From the NCBI GenBank assembly GCA_002314145.1, contig DCCG01000042.1:62001-126000 (forward strand): a stretch of DNA of 64,000 nucleotides, read 5' to 3'. Position 1 is the first letter of the stretch, and each line of letters begins with the position of its first letter. The DNA is from Thalassolituus sp. UBA1087 (GTDB lineage: Bacteria > Pseudomonadota > Gammaproteobacteria > Pseudomonadales > Oceanobacteraceae). Of the stretch, positions 52,804 through 63,747 are shown one piece after another. Under the pieces are notes generated by a model that saw only the letters and a program-made list of their open reading frames with translations, ran no database searches and was not told the origin of the DNA. The translations under genes and the position numbers were made by a program.

Positions 52804-53931
52804 TTAATCCAGCTGATCCAGCACCGCTGCCAGGCGACGGGTCGCGGCGTCGGCATCATGTAGTTTATCCAGACCAAACAGACCCAGACGGAAGCTTTTG
52901 TAGTCTTCCGGTTCATCACACATCAACGGCACCCCTGAGGCAGCCTGCATACCGTGCTGCACAAATTTGCTGCCGTTCTGAATACCCGGGTCGGTGGTGT
53001 AGCTGACCACTACGCCCGGTGCCTGGAATCCTTCGGCGGCAACGCTTTTAATACCGCGCGATTCCAGCAGGGCACGCACGGAACGACCCAGCGCCAGCTG
53101 TTCTTCACAGACTTTATCAAAACCGTAGTCACGGGTTTCCAGCATGGTGTCGCGGAACGCCGCCAGGGCATCGGTTGGCATGGTGGCGTGGTAGGCATGG
53201 CCGCCATTTTCGTAGGCTTTCATAATGCCGTGCCAGGTTTTCAGGTTGCAGGCGAAGCTGCTGCTTTCACGTTCATTCATGCGTGCTTCCGCGGCGTCAT
53301 TCATCATCACCAGCGCGGCACAGGGGGAGGCACTCCAGCCTTTTTGCGGCGCGCTGATCAGAATATCGACGCCGAGTTTTTTCATATCCGCCCACAGAGT
53401 GCCGGAGGCGACGCAATCCAGGACAAACAGACCGCCCACCTGATGAACCGCGTCGGTGACGGCTTTTATGTAATCATCAGGCAGAAGCATGCCGGAGGCT
53501 GTTTCCACATGTGGCGCAAACACCATATCGGGCTTATCGGCCAGAATGGTATTCACCACTTCCTCTATGGGTGCCGGTACCCAGGGCGCCTGGCTGTCGT
53601 CACTGGTGCGGCGGGCTTTGAGGACGGTTTCTTTGGCAGGGATTTTACCGGCGGCAAAAATCTGGCTCCAGCGATAGCTGAAAAAGCCGTTACGGATCAC
53701 CATGCAGTGCTGGTCATGACCAAACTGGCGGGCCACTGCTTCCATCCCATAGGTGCCGCCACCGGGGACGATGACAACATGATCAGCCTGATAAACATCC
53801 TTCAGAGTGGCGGAAATATCGCGCATCACCTGCTGAAAGCGGGCAGACATATGGTTAAGAGAGCGGTCGGTGAATACGACGGAATATTCCAGCAGTCCGT
53901 CCGGATCGACGTTGGTTAACAGCCCTGACAT
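52804..53931 (-). CDS. class V aminotransferase (alanine-glyoxylate/serine-pyruvate type)
   Basis: The 375-residue protein is a pyridoxal-phosphate enzyme of class V. The N-terminal VPGGGTYGMEAVARQF block binds the cofactor phosphate. FAPHVETASGMLLP, FVLDCVASGTLW (Asp172) and SAPQKGWSASP (Lys197, Schiff-base lysine) form the active site. It resembles alanine-glyoxylate, serine-pyruvate or 2-aminoethylphosphonate aminotransferases; the exact amino donor is not settled by sequence. It follows the rnf operon on the same strand but a hairpin at 54028-54056 separates them. Confidence 0.88.
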   Translation of the reverse strand: MSGLLTNVDPDGLLEYSVVFTDRSLNHMSARFQQVMRDISATLKDVYQADHVVIVPGGGTYGMEAVARQFGHDQHCMVIRNGFFSYRWSQIFAAGKIPAKETVLKARRTSDDSQAPWVPAPIEEVVNTILADKPDMVFAPHVETASGMLLPDDYIKAVTDAVHQVGGLFVLDCVASGTLWADMKKLGVDILISAPQKGWSASPCAALVMMNDAAEARMNERESSSFACNLKTWHGIMKAYENGGHAYHATMPTDALAAFRDTMLETRDYGFDKVCEEQLALGRSVRALLESRGIKSVAAEGFQAPGVVVSYTTDPGIQNGSKFVQHGMQAASGVPLMCDEPEDYKSFRLGLFGLDKLHDADAATRRLAAVLDQLD

Positions 53932-54027
53932 GGCAGGCTCCTTACAATTAGCTTGGTTATACAGTTATAGAAGGGATTACAACGGAAGCCGGCGCAGAAA
54001 TAAAGGGGTGTTGCGGAAGAGTGTGTT

Positions 54028-54056
54028 CAGACGGAGCCGTGGTGCTGCTCCGTCTG
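54028..54056 (-). terminator. hairpin ending the rnf operon
   Basis: CAGACGGAGC (54028-54037) and GCTCCGTCTG (54047-54056) form a perfect 10-bp stem with a 9-base loop, 17 bases beyond the rnfE stop. No T-run follows on the minus strand, so termination may be Rho-assisted, but the position is right for the end of the operon. Confidence 0.6.
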
Positions 54057-54073
54057 CGATGTATGTGGCAGGA

Positions 54074-54787
54074 TCAGCTGATTTTACCGGTGACCCGTAC
54101 CCGTTTACTGCCGCTTTCTGTTGGCGCCTGCTGTGCCTCTGCGCGTTGTTTCAGCTGATCATCAATGACGTTTTTCAGGGCGATCAGAATGCCCATGGCC
54201 ATAAAGGCACCGGGGGGCAGAATGGCGAAGAGAAAATCCGGGTAGTCTTTGATCAGCTCGATTTTCCAGCTGGCCGCGGCCGGGCCAAACAGCAGCTGCA
54301 TATCGGAAAAGATCACCCCCTGACCGAGAACCTCACGCATGGCGCCCAGTACGATCAGCACCAGAGCAAAACCCAGTGCCATCATAAAGCCATCCAGTAC
54401 GGAGGGGATAAGCGGGTTTTTACAGGCAAAAGAATCGGCACGGCCAAGAATCACACAGTTTGTCACGATCAGCGGAATAAAAATGCCCAGCACTTCGTAC
54501 AGCTCGTAGGTGAAGGCCTGCATGATAAGTTCAGCGACGGTCACGAAGGAGGCAATAATCATAACAAAGGCCGGCAGGCGCACAGCATCCGGCACGTGAT
54601 TACGGATCAGAGAAACGGAAAAGTTAGAGCCTACCAGTACCATCATGGTGGCCAGTCCCAGGCCCATGGCATTGACCACAGATCCGGTAACGGCCAGCAG
54701 AGGACAAAGCCCCAGCAGCTGCACCAGCGCCGGGTTGTTGTTCCACAGGCCATCAATACTGATATCGTGCAGAGATTTGGTCGCCAT
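54074..54787 (-). CDS. rnfE: Rnf complex membrane subunit E
   Basis: RnfE is one of the integral membrane subunits of the Rnf complex, which couples ferredoxin/NADH electron transfer to ion movement or supplies electrons to SoxR or nitrogenase. The 237-residue product has about six helices, with the characteristic [21 protein letters not shown] start and the [19 protein letters not shown] segment carrying a conserved Cys. It is homologous to RnfA in the same operon. The C-terminal cytoplasmic tail is basic. It is the last gene of the operon, 2 bases after rnfG. Confidence 0.95.
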   Translation of the reverse strand: MATKSLHDISIDGLWNNNPALVQLLGLCPLLAVTGSVVNAMGLGLATMMVLVGSNFSVSLIRNHVPDAVRLPAFVMIIASFVTVAELIMQAFTYELYEVLGIFIPLIVTNCVILGRADSFACKNPLIPSVLDGFMMALGFALVLIVLGAMREVLGQGVIFSDMQLLFGPAAASWKIELIKDYPDFLFAILPPGAFMAMGILIALKNVIDDQLKQRAEAQQAPTESGSKRVRVTGKIS

Positions 54788-54789
54788 GA

Positions 54790-55467
54790 TTATTCTCCTG
54801 CCTGATCCGGTGCGGACGCTGATGATTCCGGTGGTGGAATATTAAGCAGCACATCCTGATGATGAGCAAAAAATTTCTGCGCCAGTTTAACGGCTTTGAC
54901 CACGGCCCTGGGGGTAATGGTGGCGCCGGTAAACTGATCAAAAATACCGCCGTCTTTTTTCACAGCCCAGTCTTCTTCGCCTACGTCGGCCAGGCTTTTA
55001 TCGTTAAACTGCAGTACCCAGTCGGATTTTTTAAGATCGATTTTATCGCCCAGCCCCGGGGTTTCCCGGTGTTCGGTCACCCGCACCCCGGCAATGCTGC
55101 CATCGGCATGGATACCCACCAGTATTTTAATCTGCGTGGTGTAACCGTCCGGGGCGATGGCAGGAATAATGACGGTATTAATACGGCCATCTTTGCGTGC
55201 CAGATAGATTTTATCGTCCGCGGCCAGCGGGCCGAGTAATTGCTGGTTAAAACGCTTGTCGATATTAATGGTATCGGTCAGCAGATCATTGTCGTAACTG
55301 CCGGCAGGGACAATTTCATTCAGGGCTTTGGCCTGAGCCAGACGGATATTATGTTCAATCAGGTCGGCGGTGGTGACCTGAGCCAGGGCGATCGCGCCGG
55401 CGGTGACCAGGGCAAACAGTCCGAGGCCGACAGCGTTACGACGAATAGAGGCAAATAATTCGTTCAT
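54790..55467 (-). CDS. rnfG: Rnf complex FMN-binding subunit G
   Basis: RnfG is anchored by one N-terminal helix (about 13-30) with its domain in the periplasm and carries covalent FMN. The attachment motif is FTGAT (179-183), with Thr183 the expected flavin-bearing residue. Other conserved blocks are [13 protein letters not shown] and [17 protein letters not shown]. The 225-residue length is standard. It lies between rnfD and rnfE with very short spacers. Confidence 0.95.
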   Translation of the reverse strand: MNELFASIRRNAVGLGLFALVTAGAIALAQVTTADLIEHNIRLAQAKALNEIVPAGSYDNDLLTDTINIDKRFNQQLLGPLAADDKIYLARKDGRINTVIIPAIAPDGYTTQIKILVGIHADGSIAGVRVTEHRETPGLGDKIDLKKSDWVLQFNDKSLADVGEEDWAVKKDGGIFDQFTGATITPRAVVKAVKLAQKFFAHHQDVLLNIPPPESSASAPDQAGE

Positions 55468-55476
55468 CGTCTTTCC

Positions 55477-56526
55477 TCAGTCTTTTTCCGGCAGACCACG
55501 GCGCGCTTTTTCATGGCCGTAACTGCGTGGCTGGGTGTAGGCGTCGATAAAGGGCGCGGCAAAGTTCATCAGCAGCACCGCAAAAGCGACGGCATCCGGA
55601 TATGCACCCCAGGTACGGATCATATAGATCAGAATGCCGACACCGGCACCATAGATAAGTTTACCCAGCGGCGTGGTGGAAGCGGTCACCGGGTCGGTGG
55701 CAATAAAAAAAGCACCCAGCATGGTGGCACCACTGAGCAGGTGCAGATACAGCGGGGTGTACATATCTTCATCCCAGCCGATCACCAGAGAACACAGGCT
55801 CAGAGCGGCCAGCATCGCCACCGGAATATGCCAGGTAATAATGCGGCGCCAGAGCAGTACCAGACCACCGGCCAGAAAGGCGATGTTCATCCATTCCCAG
55901 CCGCCGTTCAGCCAGCCGTTGAAGGTATCTTCGGCCAGTACATCGGTGGCGGTGCCTTTCACGATCAGATGCTTGTAGGCATCCAGAGGGGTGGCTCCGG
56001 TAAAGGCATCGGCCAGTTCTTTCTGGCCGGCAAAAATAATCTGTAAGGTATCGCTGAAGCTGGCTGTGTCCATGCCGGACATCTGGCCCGACAGTGCCCA
56101 ACTGGTGGTCAGCTGCACGGGGAATGACACCAGTACCAGCGCGTAACCCACCATCGCAGGGTTAAACGGGTTGTTGCCCATGCCACCGTATAACTGTTTG
56201 GAGAACACAACGGCAAATGATGTCGCCACCATGGTGACCCAGAAAGGTGCGAAAGGCGGCAGCGCCAGACCGAGCAATAACCCGGTGACCAACGCGGAGT
56301 TATCTTTCAGAAAAAAGCTTACCGGACGGCGACGGATTTTAACGATCAGGGCTTCACTGGTCAGCGCGGTAGCAATGGCCAGAGCCAGATTAATCAGCGT
56401 TCCCCAGCCGAAAAATGCCGTCATCACAGCAATGCCCGGCAGGCAGGCGAGGGCCACCGTCGCCATGACTTTACCTGTGCTGTTAGGCCCGTGAGTGTGG
56501 GGTGAAGATAGCGTCAGCAAACCCAT
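55477..56526 (-). CDS. rnfD: Rnf complex membrane flavoprotein subunit D
   Basis: RnfD is a multi-helix membrane subunit homologous to NqrB and carries a covalent FMN in a periplasmic loop; the candidate site here is TGAT (176-179) followed by PLD. Other conserved parts are [55 protein letters not shown] and [17 protein letters not shown]. The 349-residue length is usual. It lies 9 bases after rnfG's start side and 2 bases from rnfC. Confidence 0.95.
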   Translation of the reverse strand: MGLLTLSSPHTHGPNSTGKVMATVALACLPGIAVMTAFFGWGTLINLALAIATALTSEALIVKIRRRPVSFFLKDNSALVTGLLLGLALPPFAPFWVTMVATSFAVVFSKQLYGGMGNNPFNPAMVGYALVLVSFPVQLTTSWALSGQMSGMDTASFSDTLQIIFAGQKELADAFTGATPLDAYKHLIVKGTATDVLAEDTFNGWLNGGWEWMNIAFLAGGLVLLWRRIITWHIPVAMLAALSLCSLVIGWDEDMYTPLYLHLLSGATMLGAFFIATDPVTASTTPLGKLIYGAGVGILIYMIRTWGAYPDAVAFAVLLMNFAAPFIDAYTQPRSYGHEKARRGLPEKD

Positions 56527-56528
56527 AA

Positions 56529-58787
56529 TCAGGAGGCCTCGTGTTCAGTGGTGGCAGCAGCACTGGCATTCAGCGCTGCCAGTTCCTGTTCCAGTTGTTG
56601 CAGTTTGTCCTGTTGTTTTTTCACGCCACCGGCGAGGGCGTCAACTGTATCCAGACCATCGGCTTTGGCCATGTCGTGACGCTCCTGCATTTTGGCTACC
56701 CGGTCTTTCTGGGCGAGAATTTTTTTCTGCAGCGCTTCGGTTTCGGCGGCTTTTTCTTCCGCGGTTTTTTCAGCAGGAGCAGGCGCATCGCCGTTAACCT
56801 CACCACCATTTAAAGAGGCATCGTAAGCCGCTTTGGCTTCATCGACACGGGCCTGTTGTTTGGCGATCCCTTCTTCCAGCGCAGGGACGGTGTCAGAGCC
56901 TTCGGCTTTGGCCTGCTCAAGACGTTTCTGTGCGGTTTCCAGCCGTGCGAGGGCGGTTTCCCATTTACGCTTCAGGCGCTCAGGACTGTTGGGGTCACCT
57001 TTGTCGGTGGCTGTTGCCGCCGGTTCACCAGACTGTGCGGCATTCTGTGCCGCTTTGGCGGCTTTTTTAGCGGCGGCAATCTCTTTTGCCAGCGCTTTGA
57101 TTTTGTCCTGGGTTTTGGCCAGCGCAGCTTCAAACGCCGGAATTTTATCCGCCAGGCTGTCATCGGCTTTTGCCGCGTCCAGTTTTTCCTGGGTTTTGGT
57201 TTTGGCGGTCTGGGCGGCGTCGAGTTTTTTCTGCAGTTTTTCCAGTTCGTCCGGGTCCGCCTGTGGGCTGGCGGCCGTGTCGCCGGAAGCAGCGGCTTTT
57301 TTCTCTTTTTGTGCCGCTTCTGCGGCAGCAGCCCGGGCTTTACGGCGCGCTTCTTTTTCAGCCTCTTCGCGCTCTTTACGGGCTAAGCGTTCCTCATAAC
57401 GCTGGCGTGCACGTTCTGATTTGGCCTGGGCTTCACGTTCTTCGCGGATGGCACCTTTGGCAAAGCGGTAATATTGCACCAGCGGAATATGGCTTGGGCA
57501 GACGTATGAGCAGGCGCCACATTCAATGCAGTCAAAGAGATTATGCTGCTCGGCTTTGCTGAATTCCTGCCCTTTGCTGAACCAATAAAGCTGCTGCGGC
57601 AGCAGTTCTGCGGGGCAGGCTTCGGCACACATGCCACAGCGGATGCAGGCCATGGCAAATTCATTGGTGGGCAACTCTTTTTCGGTGGGCGCCAGCAGAC
57701 AGTTGGTGGTTTTGATCACCGGCAGATCCGTGTGCGGCAGGGCGAAGCCCATCATTGGCCCGCCCATAATAACGCGTTCGCGCGATTGTGGCCGGTAACC
57801 CGCCAGCGATAATAAGTGGCTGACCGGGGTGCCGATCAATACTTCGAAGTTGCCGGGTTGGGATACGCTGTCGCCGGTCAGAGTGGTGATGCGCGAAATC
57901 AGTGGCTCACCCATTTCTACGGCACGGTAAATGGCCGCTGCCGTGCCAACGTTCTGGCACACAATACCCAGTGAGGCGGGAATGCCGCCCGCCGGTACTT
58001 CTTCACCGGTGAGGATTTTAATCAGTTGTTTTTCACCACCGGACGGGTATTTGGTGGGAATGGTCACCACATCAATATGGTGTTCTTCGTTGAGTTTTTT
58101 AAGGGCAGAATTAAGCGCTTCAATGGCTTCCGGTTTGTTGTCCTCGACGCCGATCAGGCAGCGTTGGGCGCCAATGATGTGCAGCAGTATCTGCGCGCCG
58201 TGTATGACTTCTTCGGCGCGCTCGCGCATCAGCATGTCATCGGCGGTAATGTAGGGCTCGCACTCGGCGCCGTTGAGAATCAGGGTATGCACCGGTGTTT
58301 TACCGACGGCCAGCTTCACGGCACTGGGGAACCCCGCGCCGCCCATGCCGGCAATACCACAACGGCGGATATGATCCGTCAGCTGCTGTGGCGTAATATC
58401 TTCCAGATGATCAACACTCAGTGCCTGCCGCAGGCCGGTGTGTTCTGTCCACTCATCGTTACCATCCGGTTCGATGACGATGCAGGTTTCTTCCAGCCCG
58501 GAGGCGTGGGGCACAGGCCGGGGTTCAATAGCGGCGATATGGCCGGATGTCGGGGCGTGCAGAGGAACGCTGACAAAACCGTCCGCATCGGCGATCAGCT
58601 GTCCCTTTAAAACTTTGTCTCCGGCTTGCACCAGCGGCACCGCGGGGGCGCCTATGTGCTGGTGCAGTGGCAATACCAGTTGCGGCGGTAAGGGCGCAGG
58701 CTGAATCGCGCGGCCGGTGGATTGCTGTTTGTTCTCTGCCGGATGGATACCGCCGTGGAAGGTATGCAGGCGAATCAGATTGGTCAT
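56529..58787 (-). CDS. rnfC: Rnf complex iron-sulfur/flavin subunit C with long coiled-coil tail
   Basis: RnfC is the peripheral subunit that binds NADH, FMN and two [4Fe-4S] clusters. The core has [22 protein letters not shown] Gly-rich flavin loop ([16 protein letters not shown]), NGAECEPYI and the cluster motifs [12 protein letters not shown] (381-392) and [12 protein letters not shown] (420-431). After residue 450 comes a 300-residue Ala/Lys/Glu-rich tail with three approximate repeats (about 517-570, 605-655, 686-737), each ending in the AKA...DTVxALxxG...KQQ kind of pattern and predicted as coiled coil. Such tails are known in gammaproteobacterial RnfC but vary in length. It overlaps rnfB by 4 bases. 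Confidence 0.96.
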   Translation of the reverse strand: MTNLIRLHTFHGGIHPAENKQQSTGRAIQPAPLPPQLVLPLHQHIGAPAVPLVQAGDKVLKGQLIADADGFVSVPLHAPTSGHIAAIEPRPVPHASGLEETCIVIEPDGNDEWTEHTGLRQALSVDHLEDITPQQLTDHIRRCGIAGMGGAGFPSAVKLAVGKTPVHTLILNGAECEPYITADDMLMRERAEEVIHGAQILLHIIGAQRCLIGVEDNKPEAIEALNSALKKLNEEHHIDVVTIPTKYPSGGEKQLIKILTGEEVPAGGIPASLGIVCQNVGTAAAIYRAVEMGEPLISRITTLTGDSVSQPGNFEVLIGTPVSHLLSLAGYRPQSRERVIMGGPMMGFALPHTDLPVIKTTNCLLAPTEKELPTNEFAMACIRCGMCAEACPAELLPQQLYWFSKGQEFSKAEQHNLFDCIECGACSYVCPSHIPLVQYYRFAKGAIREEREAQAKSERARQRYEERLARKEREEAEKEARRKARAAAAEAAQKEKKAAASGDTAASPQADPDELEKLQKKLDAAQTAKTKTQEKLDAAKADDSLADKIPAFEAALAKTQDKIKALAKEIAAAKKAAKAAQNAAQSGEPAATATDKGDPNSPERLKRKWETALARLETAQKRLEQAKAEGSDTVPALEEGIAKQQARVDEAKAAYDASLNGGEVNGDAPAPAEKTAEEKAAETEALQKKILAQKDRVAKMQERHDMAKADGLDTVDALAGGVKKQQDKLQQLEQELAALNASAAATTEHEAS

Positions 58788-59389
58788 GCAGCATCTCCGG
58801 TCAGCGGACGGCGGTCCGAGGCGATCAGTTCAATCCCGGAGGTCGGTGCCTGCCAGTACCAGTTACCTGTGGTGATCTCCACCGGCACCATATCAATACA
58901 GTCGACCGGGCAGGGCTCAACACACAGATCACAGCCGGTGCACTCATCGGCGATCACGGTATGCATCTGTTTGGCAGCGCCGAGAATAGCGTCCACCGGG
59001 CAGGCCTGAATGCACTTGGTGCAGCCAATGCATTCGTCTTCGCGGATACGGGCAACGTGGGGGACGTCTTTTTCTTCACCGTGTTCGCTGTCCAGCGGTT
59101 CCGGTTCGACGCCCAGCAGGTCGGCGAGGGACTGAATCGTACCTTCGCCGCCCGGCGGGCATTTGTTAATTTTTTCACCGTCGGCAATGGCTTCGGCGTA
59201 GGGCTTGCAGCCCGGGAAACCACACTGGCCACACTGGGTCTGCGGCAGCAGGTTGTTAATCTGGTCAACGATGGGGTTGCCTTCAACCTTAAAACGCACC
59301 GCGGCAAAGCCCAGCAGCGCGCCGAATATCACGGACAGCAGGGCCAGTACGCCAATGGCAATCGCAATAGTCCAGAGTGCAGTTGTCAT
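58784..59389 (-). CDS. rnfB: Rnf complex iron-sulfur subunit B
   Basis: RnfB carries several iron-sulfur clusters and passes electrons between ferredoxin and the rest of the complex. The N-terminal helix (5-30) anchors it. Cys53, 56, 61 and 77 form a first cluster site ([10 protein letters not shown]). Two ferredoxin motifs follow: Cys120/123/126/130 and Cys150/153/156/160. The 201-residue length is standard. The end overlaps the start of rnfC by 4 bases (ATGA), suggesting coupling. Confidence 0.96.
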   Translation of the reverse strand: MTTALWTIAIAIGVLALLSVIFGALLGFAAVRFKVEGNPIVDQINNLLPQTQCGQCGFPGCKPYAEAIADGEKINKCPPGGEGTIQSLADLLGVEPEPLDSEHGEEKDVPHVARIREDECIGCTKCIQACPVDAILGAAKQMHTVIADECTGCDLCVEPCPVDCIDMVPVEITTGNWYWQAPTSGIELIASDRRPLTGDAA

Positions 59390-59397
59390 AGTGTCTC

Positions 59398-59979
59398 CTA
59401 AATACTGACCAGGCCGGTGAAGCCAAGGAAGGCAAGAGACATCAGCCCGGCGGTCAGCATGGCGATGGCGGAACCCTGAAAGGGTTTGGGGACGTCGGCG
59501 ACGGCGATGCGCTCACGCAGGGCAGCGAACAACACCATCACCAGAGAAAAACCGACGGCGGCGCCGAATCCGTAAAGAATGGATTCAACAAAGGAATTGT
59601 CGCGCTTGATGTTCAGCAGGGCGACGCCCAGCACAGCGCAGTTGGTGGTGATCAGTGGCAGAAAGATACCCAGTACGCGATACAGCACCGGGCTGGTTTT
59701 GCGGATGGCCATCTCGGTAAAGCCCACCACTACGGCAATCACCATAATAAAGCTGATAGTTTTCAGGTAGGTGAGATCCAGCGGCTCCAGAATCAGGCTG
59801 TACACCAGATAGCTGCACACCGAGGCCAGCGTCAGCACAAAGGTGGTGGCCGCGCCCATACCGATGGCGGTTTCCAGTTTGTTGGACACGCCCATAAAAG
59901 GACACAGTCCGAGAAACTGTACCAGGACAAAGTTGTTGACCAGTATGGTGCTTACCAGTATCAGCAGATAGTCAGTCAT
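59398..59979 (-). CDS. rnfA: Rnf complex membrane subunit A
   Basis: The start is ATG 59979 ([21 protein letters not shown]), the canonical RnfA N-terminus; an upstream in-frame extension to 60042 is not used. The 193-residue protein has six membrane helices and the conserved [12 protein letters not shown] and [15 protein letters not shown] segments whose cysteines hold an intramembrane iron-sulfur centre in related NqrD/E and Rnf subunits. It is the first gene of the rnfABCDGE operon; the promoter lies between 59980 and 60462. Confidence 0.95.
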   Translation of the reverse strand: MTDYLLILVSTILVNNFVLVQFLGLCPFMGVSNKLETAIGMGAATTFVLTLASVCSYLVYSLILEPLDLTYLKTISFIMVIAVVVGFTEMAIRKTSPVLYRVLGIFLPLITTNCAVLGVALLNIKRDNSFVESILYGFGAAVGFSLVMVLFAALRERIAVADVPKPFQGSAIAMLTAGLMSLAFLGFTGLVSI

Positions 59980-60462
59980 TAATGGCTCCGCGGTGCGGCC
60001 AGGGCACAGTCTGCCCAGTAAACAAAAAAATTGGCCGCGCATTATCCCAAAGGATGGTTATTTCATACAAGAAGGTTTGCAAGGGTTTTTAATTGTCATT
60101 TGGAATAAGCTTAGTGATTGTTACGCCAGCGCGTCATGATGCGGCGTTGGTTACCGCTTTACGGCTCTGCAGCCCTTGTCTGTGGCTGGCTGAGCCCGGA
60201 CTGAAGCATAGCCAGCCTGCGCCTGCGGGCGATGATAAAGATCAATAATATAACTGAATGGTTACTTATACAGCCTGACAGCATTGCTCAGCCGGCGACT
60301 TTTGCGCCCAGAGGCGGGGATGGCGATGCATAAGGGCATTGTCTGCAAAGCCGTACAAATGTCATAAGAGACGATATTGGTCTTGCCAGTCTGTAAAATC
60401 TTGGCACACTCTGCTGTTTGCCGACGACGACCCACAGACCGTTGTGATGGTCTGGTCGCTGA
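59980..60462. promoter_or_regulatory. divergent region upstream of rnfA and the peptide-transporter gene
   Basis: No gene is supported here. An 8-bp inverted repeat (GGCTGGCT at 60184-60191, AGCCAGCC at 60210-60217) lies near the middle. The stretch must hold the leftward rnf promoter and the rightward promoter for the substrate-binding protein gene. A TTGGCAC...GC sequence near 60403 looks like sigma-54 but has the wrong spacing. Confidence 0.4.
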
Positions 60463-62760
60463 ATGATCAATCCAGAATGCAAAGGAACGTCAGCGTTGTT
60501 AGTAACCCATAGCCGGACCGGCCGTCCGGATGTTAGCGCCAGTGCAGCGACCGCGCGGGCAGGCCGTAAAACCCCGGGCCGGGTGACGGCTTTGCTGTTC
60601 GCATCCCTGGTAGCCGCATTGGTGTCAGGATGTGGCGATCAGGCCTGGAATAACCCGCATCCGTCCTCGGAAAGCGGGCAGAACATCATTTACTCAGCGT
60701 TTTCAGAGCGGCCCAAGCATCTTGATCCGGCGCGCTCTTACAGCTCTGACGAGGCCCGGTTTATCGATAATATTTATGAGCCTCCGCTGGAGTATCACTA
60801 TCTGAAGCGGCCTTACGAACTGGTGCCATCGACTCTGACGCAGATGCCGGTGATTGAATACAGCAACCGCGAGGGCCAGCCCGTCGCTGAAGATTCACCG
60901 GACGTGGCCTACAGTACCTATCATTTTGAACTCCGCCCGGGCATCCGCTATCAGCCCCATCCGGCGTTTGCCAAAGACGCAGACGGCCAGTTTATTTATC
61001 GCTTTAACTCTGCGGATGATGCTGCCGCTTACACCCGCTTCAGTGACTTCACTGCCAGTGGCAGCCGTGAGTTAACCGCCGCGGATTATGTTTACCAGGT
61101 TAAGCGTCTGGCCGATCCGGCCCTGTTGTCACCGGTGCGCGGGTTGCTTAGCCAATACATTGATGGCATGGCGGAATTCAGTGAGGCGGTGACCGCCGCG
61201 CGCGAAACGCTTGAGCCGGGGGAATGGCTGGACCTGCGGCCGATGGATTTCCGCGGTCTGACGGTGACAGACGAACACCACTTTTCCATTCGCCTGAAAG
61301 GCAAATATCCGCAGTTTAAATATTGGCTGGCGTATCACTTTTTTGCTCCCATGCCGTGGGAGGCCGATCAGTTCTATCATCAGCCCGGGCTGGCTGAGCG
61401 CAACATCGTGCTGGATTGGTATCCGGTCGGTACCGGCCCTTTTATGATGACCCGTAATAATCCCAACGAAGTGATTATTCTGGAACGTAACCCGAATTAT
61501 CACCCGGACTTTTATCCATCCGAAGGGGATGCCGGGGATAAAGAAGCCGGCCTGCTGGCCGATGCCGGCAAGCCGTTGCCATTACTGGATAAAGCCGTGT
61601 ACCGGCTGGAAAAAGAAGCCATCCCGTTGTGGACCAAGTTTCTGCAGGGGTATTACGACCGCTCGGGGATATCCGGCGACAGTTTTGATCAGGCGGTGAA
61701 AATCAGTGGTGACGGGATTCACCTGACCGATGAAATGGCAGAGAAGGGTATCCGGCTGGAAAAAGCCGTGGTGCTGGGAACGTATTACTTTGGCGTCAAT
61801 ATGCTCGACCCCGTGATTGGCAATACCGGTACGGCCGAAGAGCGGGCGAAAAAACGCAAGCTGCGCCAGGCGCTGGCCATTGCTTACGATGCGCAGGAAA
61901 ATATTTCTATTTTTTACAATGGCCGGGGTGAGGTTGCGATGGGGCCAATCCCACCGGGTATTTTTGGTTATCAGAGCGGCAAAGAAGGGATGAACCCCTA
62001 CGTCTTCAATTGGGTGGATGGCGAGCCTCAGCGTAAACCGATTGAAGAAGCAAAGCGTCTGCTGGCCGAAGCCGGTTACCCGCAGGGGCGTGATGCCGAA
62101 ACCGGTGAACCCCTGGTGCTGAATCTGGACACCACTGGCGGGGGCAGCAGTGCGGCACTTAACTGGATGATCAAACAATTCAAAAAGCTGAATATTCAGC
62201 TGAATGTGCGTGGCACGGACTACAACCGTTTTAAAGAAAAAATGGGAACCGGTAATGCGCAGTTATTTCAGTGGGGCTGGCTGGCAGACTATCCGGATGC
62301 GGAAAACTTTATGTTTCTGCTTTACGGCCCTAATGGCCAGGTCGCCAGCGGTGGCAGTGGCGTGAATTCCACCAATTACAATAATGCTGAATACAACCGC
62401 TTGTTTGAAAAAATGCAGCTGATGGAAGATTCACCCGAGCGCATGGCGATTATCCGTCAGATGTTGGCCATTGTGCAGCGGGACACGCCGTGGATTTCGG
62501 CCTGGCATCCGCTTTCTTATGTGCTCAATAATCATTGGGTCAGAAACACCAAGCCGCATGGCATCAGTAAAGCCGTGCTGAAATACATTGCGGTTGATCC
62601 TGAGGATCGTCAGCAGGCGCAGCACAACTGGAACCAGCCGGTGCTGTGGCCGCTTATCCTGGTGGCAGTGATTATTCTGCTGCTTTCAGTGCCGGGTGTC
62701 AGGGCGTACCGACAACGCCAGCAACGCCGGATTCATACCATGACCAAGGCACAGGAATAA
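60463..62760 (+). CDS. peptide ABC transporter substrate-binding lipoprotein
   Basis: The 765-residue protein has a lipoprotein signal ending LVSGC (Cys57) after a hydrophobic run, then a large SBP family 5 domain: NIIYSAFSERPKHLDPARSYSS, YEPPLEYHY, VKRLADPALLSPVRG, TGPFMMTRNNPNEVIILERNPNYH and KKRKLRQALAIAYDAQENI. It ends with a C-terminal hydrophobic helix (VLWPLILVAVIILLLSVPGV), unusual for a binding lipoprotein. ATG 60463 is used; TTG 60496 is an alternative with AAAGGA at 60481-60486. It is followed by two permease genes. It probably captures peptides or related nutrients. Confidence 0.88.
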   Translation: MINPECKGTSALLVTHSRTGRPDVSASAATARAGRKTPGRVTALLFASLVAALVSGCGDQAWNNPHPSSESGQNIIYSAFSERPKHLDPARSYSSDEARFIDNIYEPPLEYHYLKRPYELVPSTLTQMPVIEYSNREGQPVAEDSPDVAYSTYHFELRPGIRYQPHPAFAKDADGQFIYRFNSADDAAAYTRFSDFTASGSRELTAADYVYQVKRLADPALLSPVRGLLSQYIDGMAEFSEAVTAARETLEPGEWLDLRPMDFRGLTVTDEHHFSIRLKGKYPQFKYWLAYHFFAPMPWEADQFYHQPGLAERNIVLDWYPVGTGPFMMTRNNPNEVIILERNPNYHPDFYPSEGDAGDKEAGLLADAGKPLPLLDKAVYRLEKEAIPLWTKFLQGYYDRSGISGDSFDQAVKISGDGIHLTDEMAEKGIRLEKAVVLGTYYFGVNMLDPVIGNTGTAEERAKKRKLRQALAIAYDAQENISIFYNGRGEVAMGPIPPGIFGYQSGKEGMNPYVFNWVDGEPQRKPIEEAKRLLAEAGYPQGRDAETGEPLVLNLDTTGGGSSAALNWMIKQFKKLNIQLNVRGTDYNRFKEKMGTGNAQLFQWGWLADYPDAENFMFLLYGPNGQVASGGSGVNSTNYNNAEYNRLFEKMQLMEDSPERMAIIRQMLAIVQRDTPWISAWHPLSYVLNNHWVRNTKPHGISKAVLKYIAVDPEDRQQAQHNWNQPVLWPLILVAVIILLLSVPGVRAYRQRQQRRIHTMTKAQE

Positions 62761-62769
62761 GGAGTTATT

Positions 62770-63747
62770 ATGCTGGCGTATATTATCCGTCGTCTTATTT
62801 ATGCTATTCCGATTCTGATCGGGGTGAACCTCCTGACCTTTGCGTTGTTTTTTATGGTGAATACACCGGATCAGATGGCGCGGGTGCAGCTGGGGGATAA
62901 ACACGTTTCGCAGGAAGCCATCGACGAATGGAAAGATCAGCGCGGTTATAACAAACCGCTGTTTATCAACACCAGAGATAACAGCGAGGGGCTGCTGACC
63001 GACACTATATTCTTTGATAAGTCTCTGCGGCTGTTTGTGTTCGAATTCGGAAAGTCGGATGAAGGACGCATGATTGGCAGTGACATCAGTGAGCGTATGT
63101 GGCCCAGTCTGGCGCTGGCGTTGCCGACGTTTATTATCGGTATTACGGTGAATATTGTATTTGCACTCTTTATCGTGATGTTCCGTGCCAGTGTGTTTGA
63201 TACGGCAGCCATGGTGTTCTGTGTGGCACTGATGTCAGTGTCAGGTGTGTTCTATATCTTTTTTGGTCAGTACTTCTTCGCCAAGCTCTGGCACCTGGTG
63301 CCGATTTCCGGTTATCTCAGCGGTGCCGATGCCATCCGTTTCCTGATTCTGCCGGTGATTATCGGGGTGATCAGTGGGATCGGTGGTGGCACACGCCTGT
63401 ACCGTACGCTGTTTCTGGAAGAAGCCAGTAAAGATTATGTCCGTACGGCACGGGCAAAAGGGGTGTCGGAGTCAGCGGTGCTGTTCCGCCATATTCTGCC
63501 CAACGGCATGATACCGATTCTGACCAGTGTGGTGGTGGTGATTCCATCGCTCTTTATGGGCAGCCTGTTAATGGAATCTTTCTTTGGTATTCCGGGACTG
63601 GGCAGTTACACCCTGAATGCTATTCAGGCACAGGATTTCGCCATTGTGCGCAGCATGGTCTTTCTCGGCTCGGTGCTTTATATCATTGGTCTGATCCTGA
63701 CCGATATTTCTTACACGCTGGTTGATCCGAGGGTGAGACTGTCATGA
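62770..63747 (+). CDS. peptide ABC transporter permease (DppB type)
   Basis: The 325-residue protein has about six helices and the typical start MLAYIIRRLIYAIPILIGVNLLTF of DppB/OppB permeases. The cytoplasmic EAA-like loop is EEASKDYVRTARAKGVSESAVLFRHILPNGMIP. The closing segment (LTDISYTLVDPRVRLS) is also characteristic. It begins 9 bases after the substrate-binding protein gene and overlaps the next permease gene by 4 bases (ATGA), so all belong to one operon. Confidence 0.94.
   Translation: MLAYIIRRLIYAIPILIGVNLLTFALFFMVNTPDQMARVQLGDKHVSQEAIDEWKDQRGYNKPLFINTRDNSEGLLTDTIFFDKSLRLFVFEFGKSDEGRMIGSDISERMWPSLALALPTFIIGITVNIVFALFIVMFRASVFDTAAMVFCVALMSVSGVFYIFFGQYFFAKLWHLVPISGYLSGADAIRFLILPVIIGVISGIGGGTRLYRTLFLEEASKDYVRTARAKGVSESAVLFRHILPNGMIPILTSVVVVIPSLFMGSLLMESFFGIPGLGSYTLNAIQAQDFAIVRSMVFLGSVLYIIGLILTDISYTLVDPRVRLS

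Noticed and set aside
60403..60420. Sigma-54-like TTGGCAC...GC sequence
   Set aside because: The GG and GC elements are separated by 8 bases rather than the required 10.
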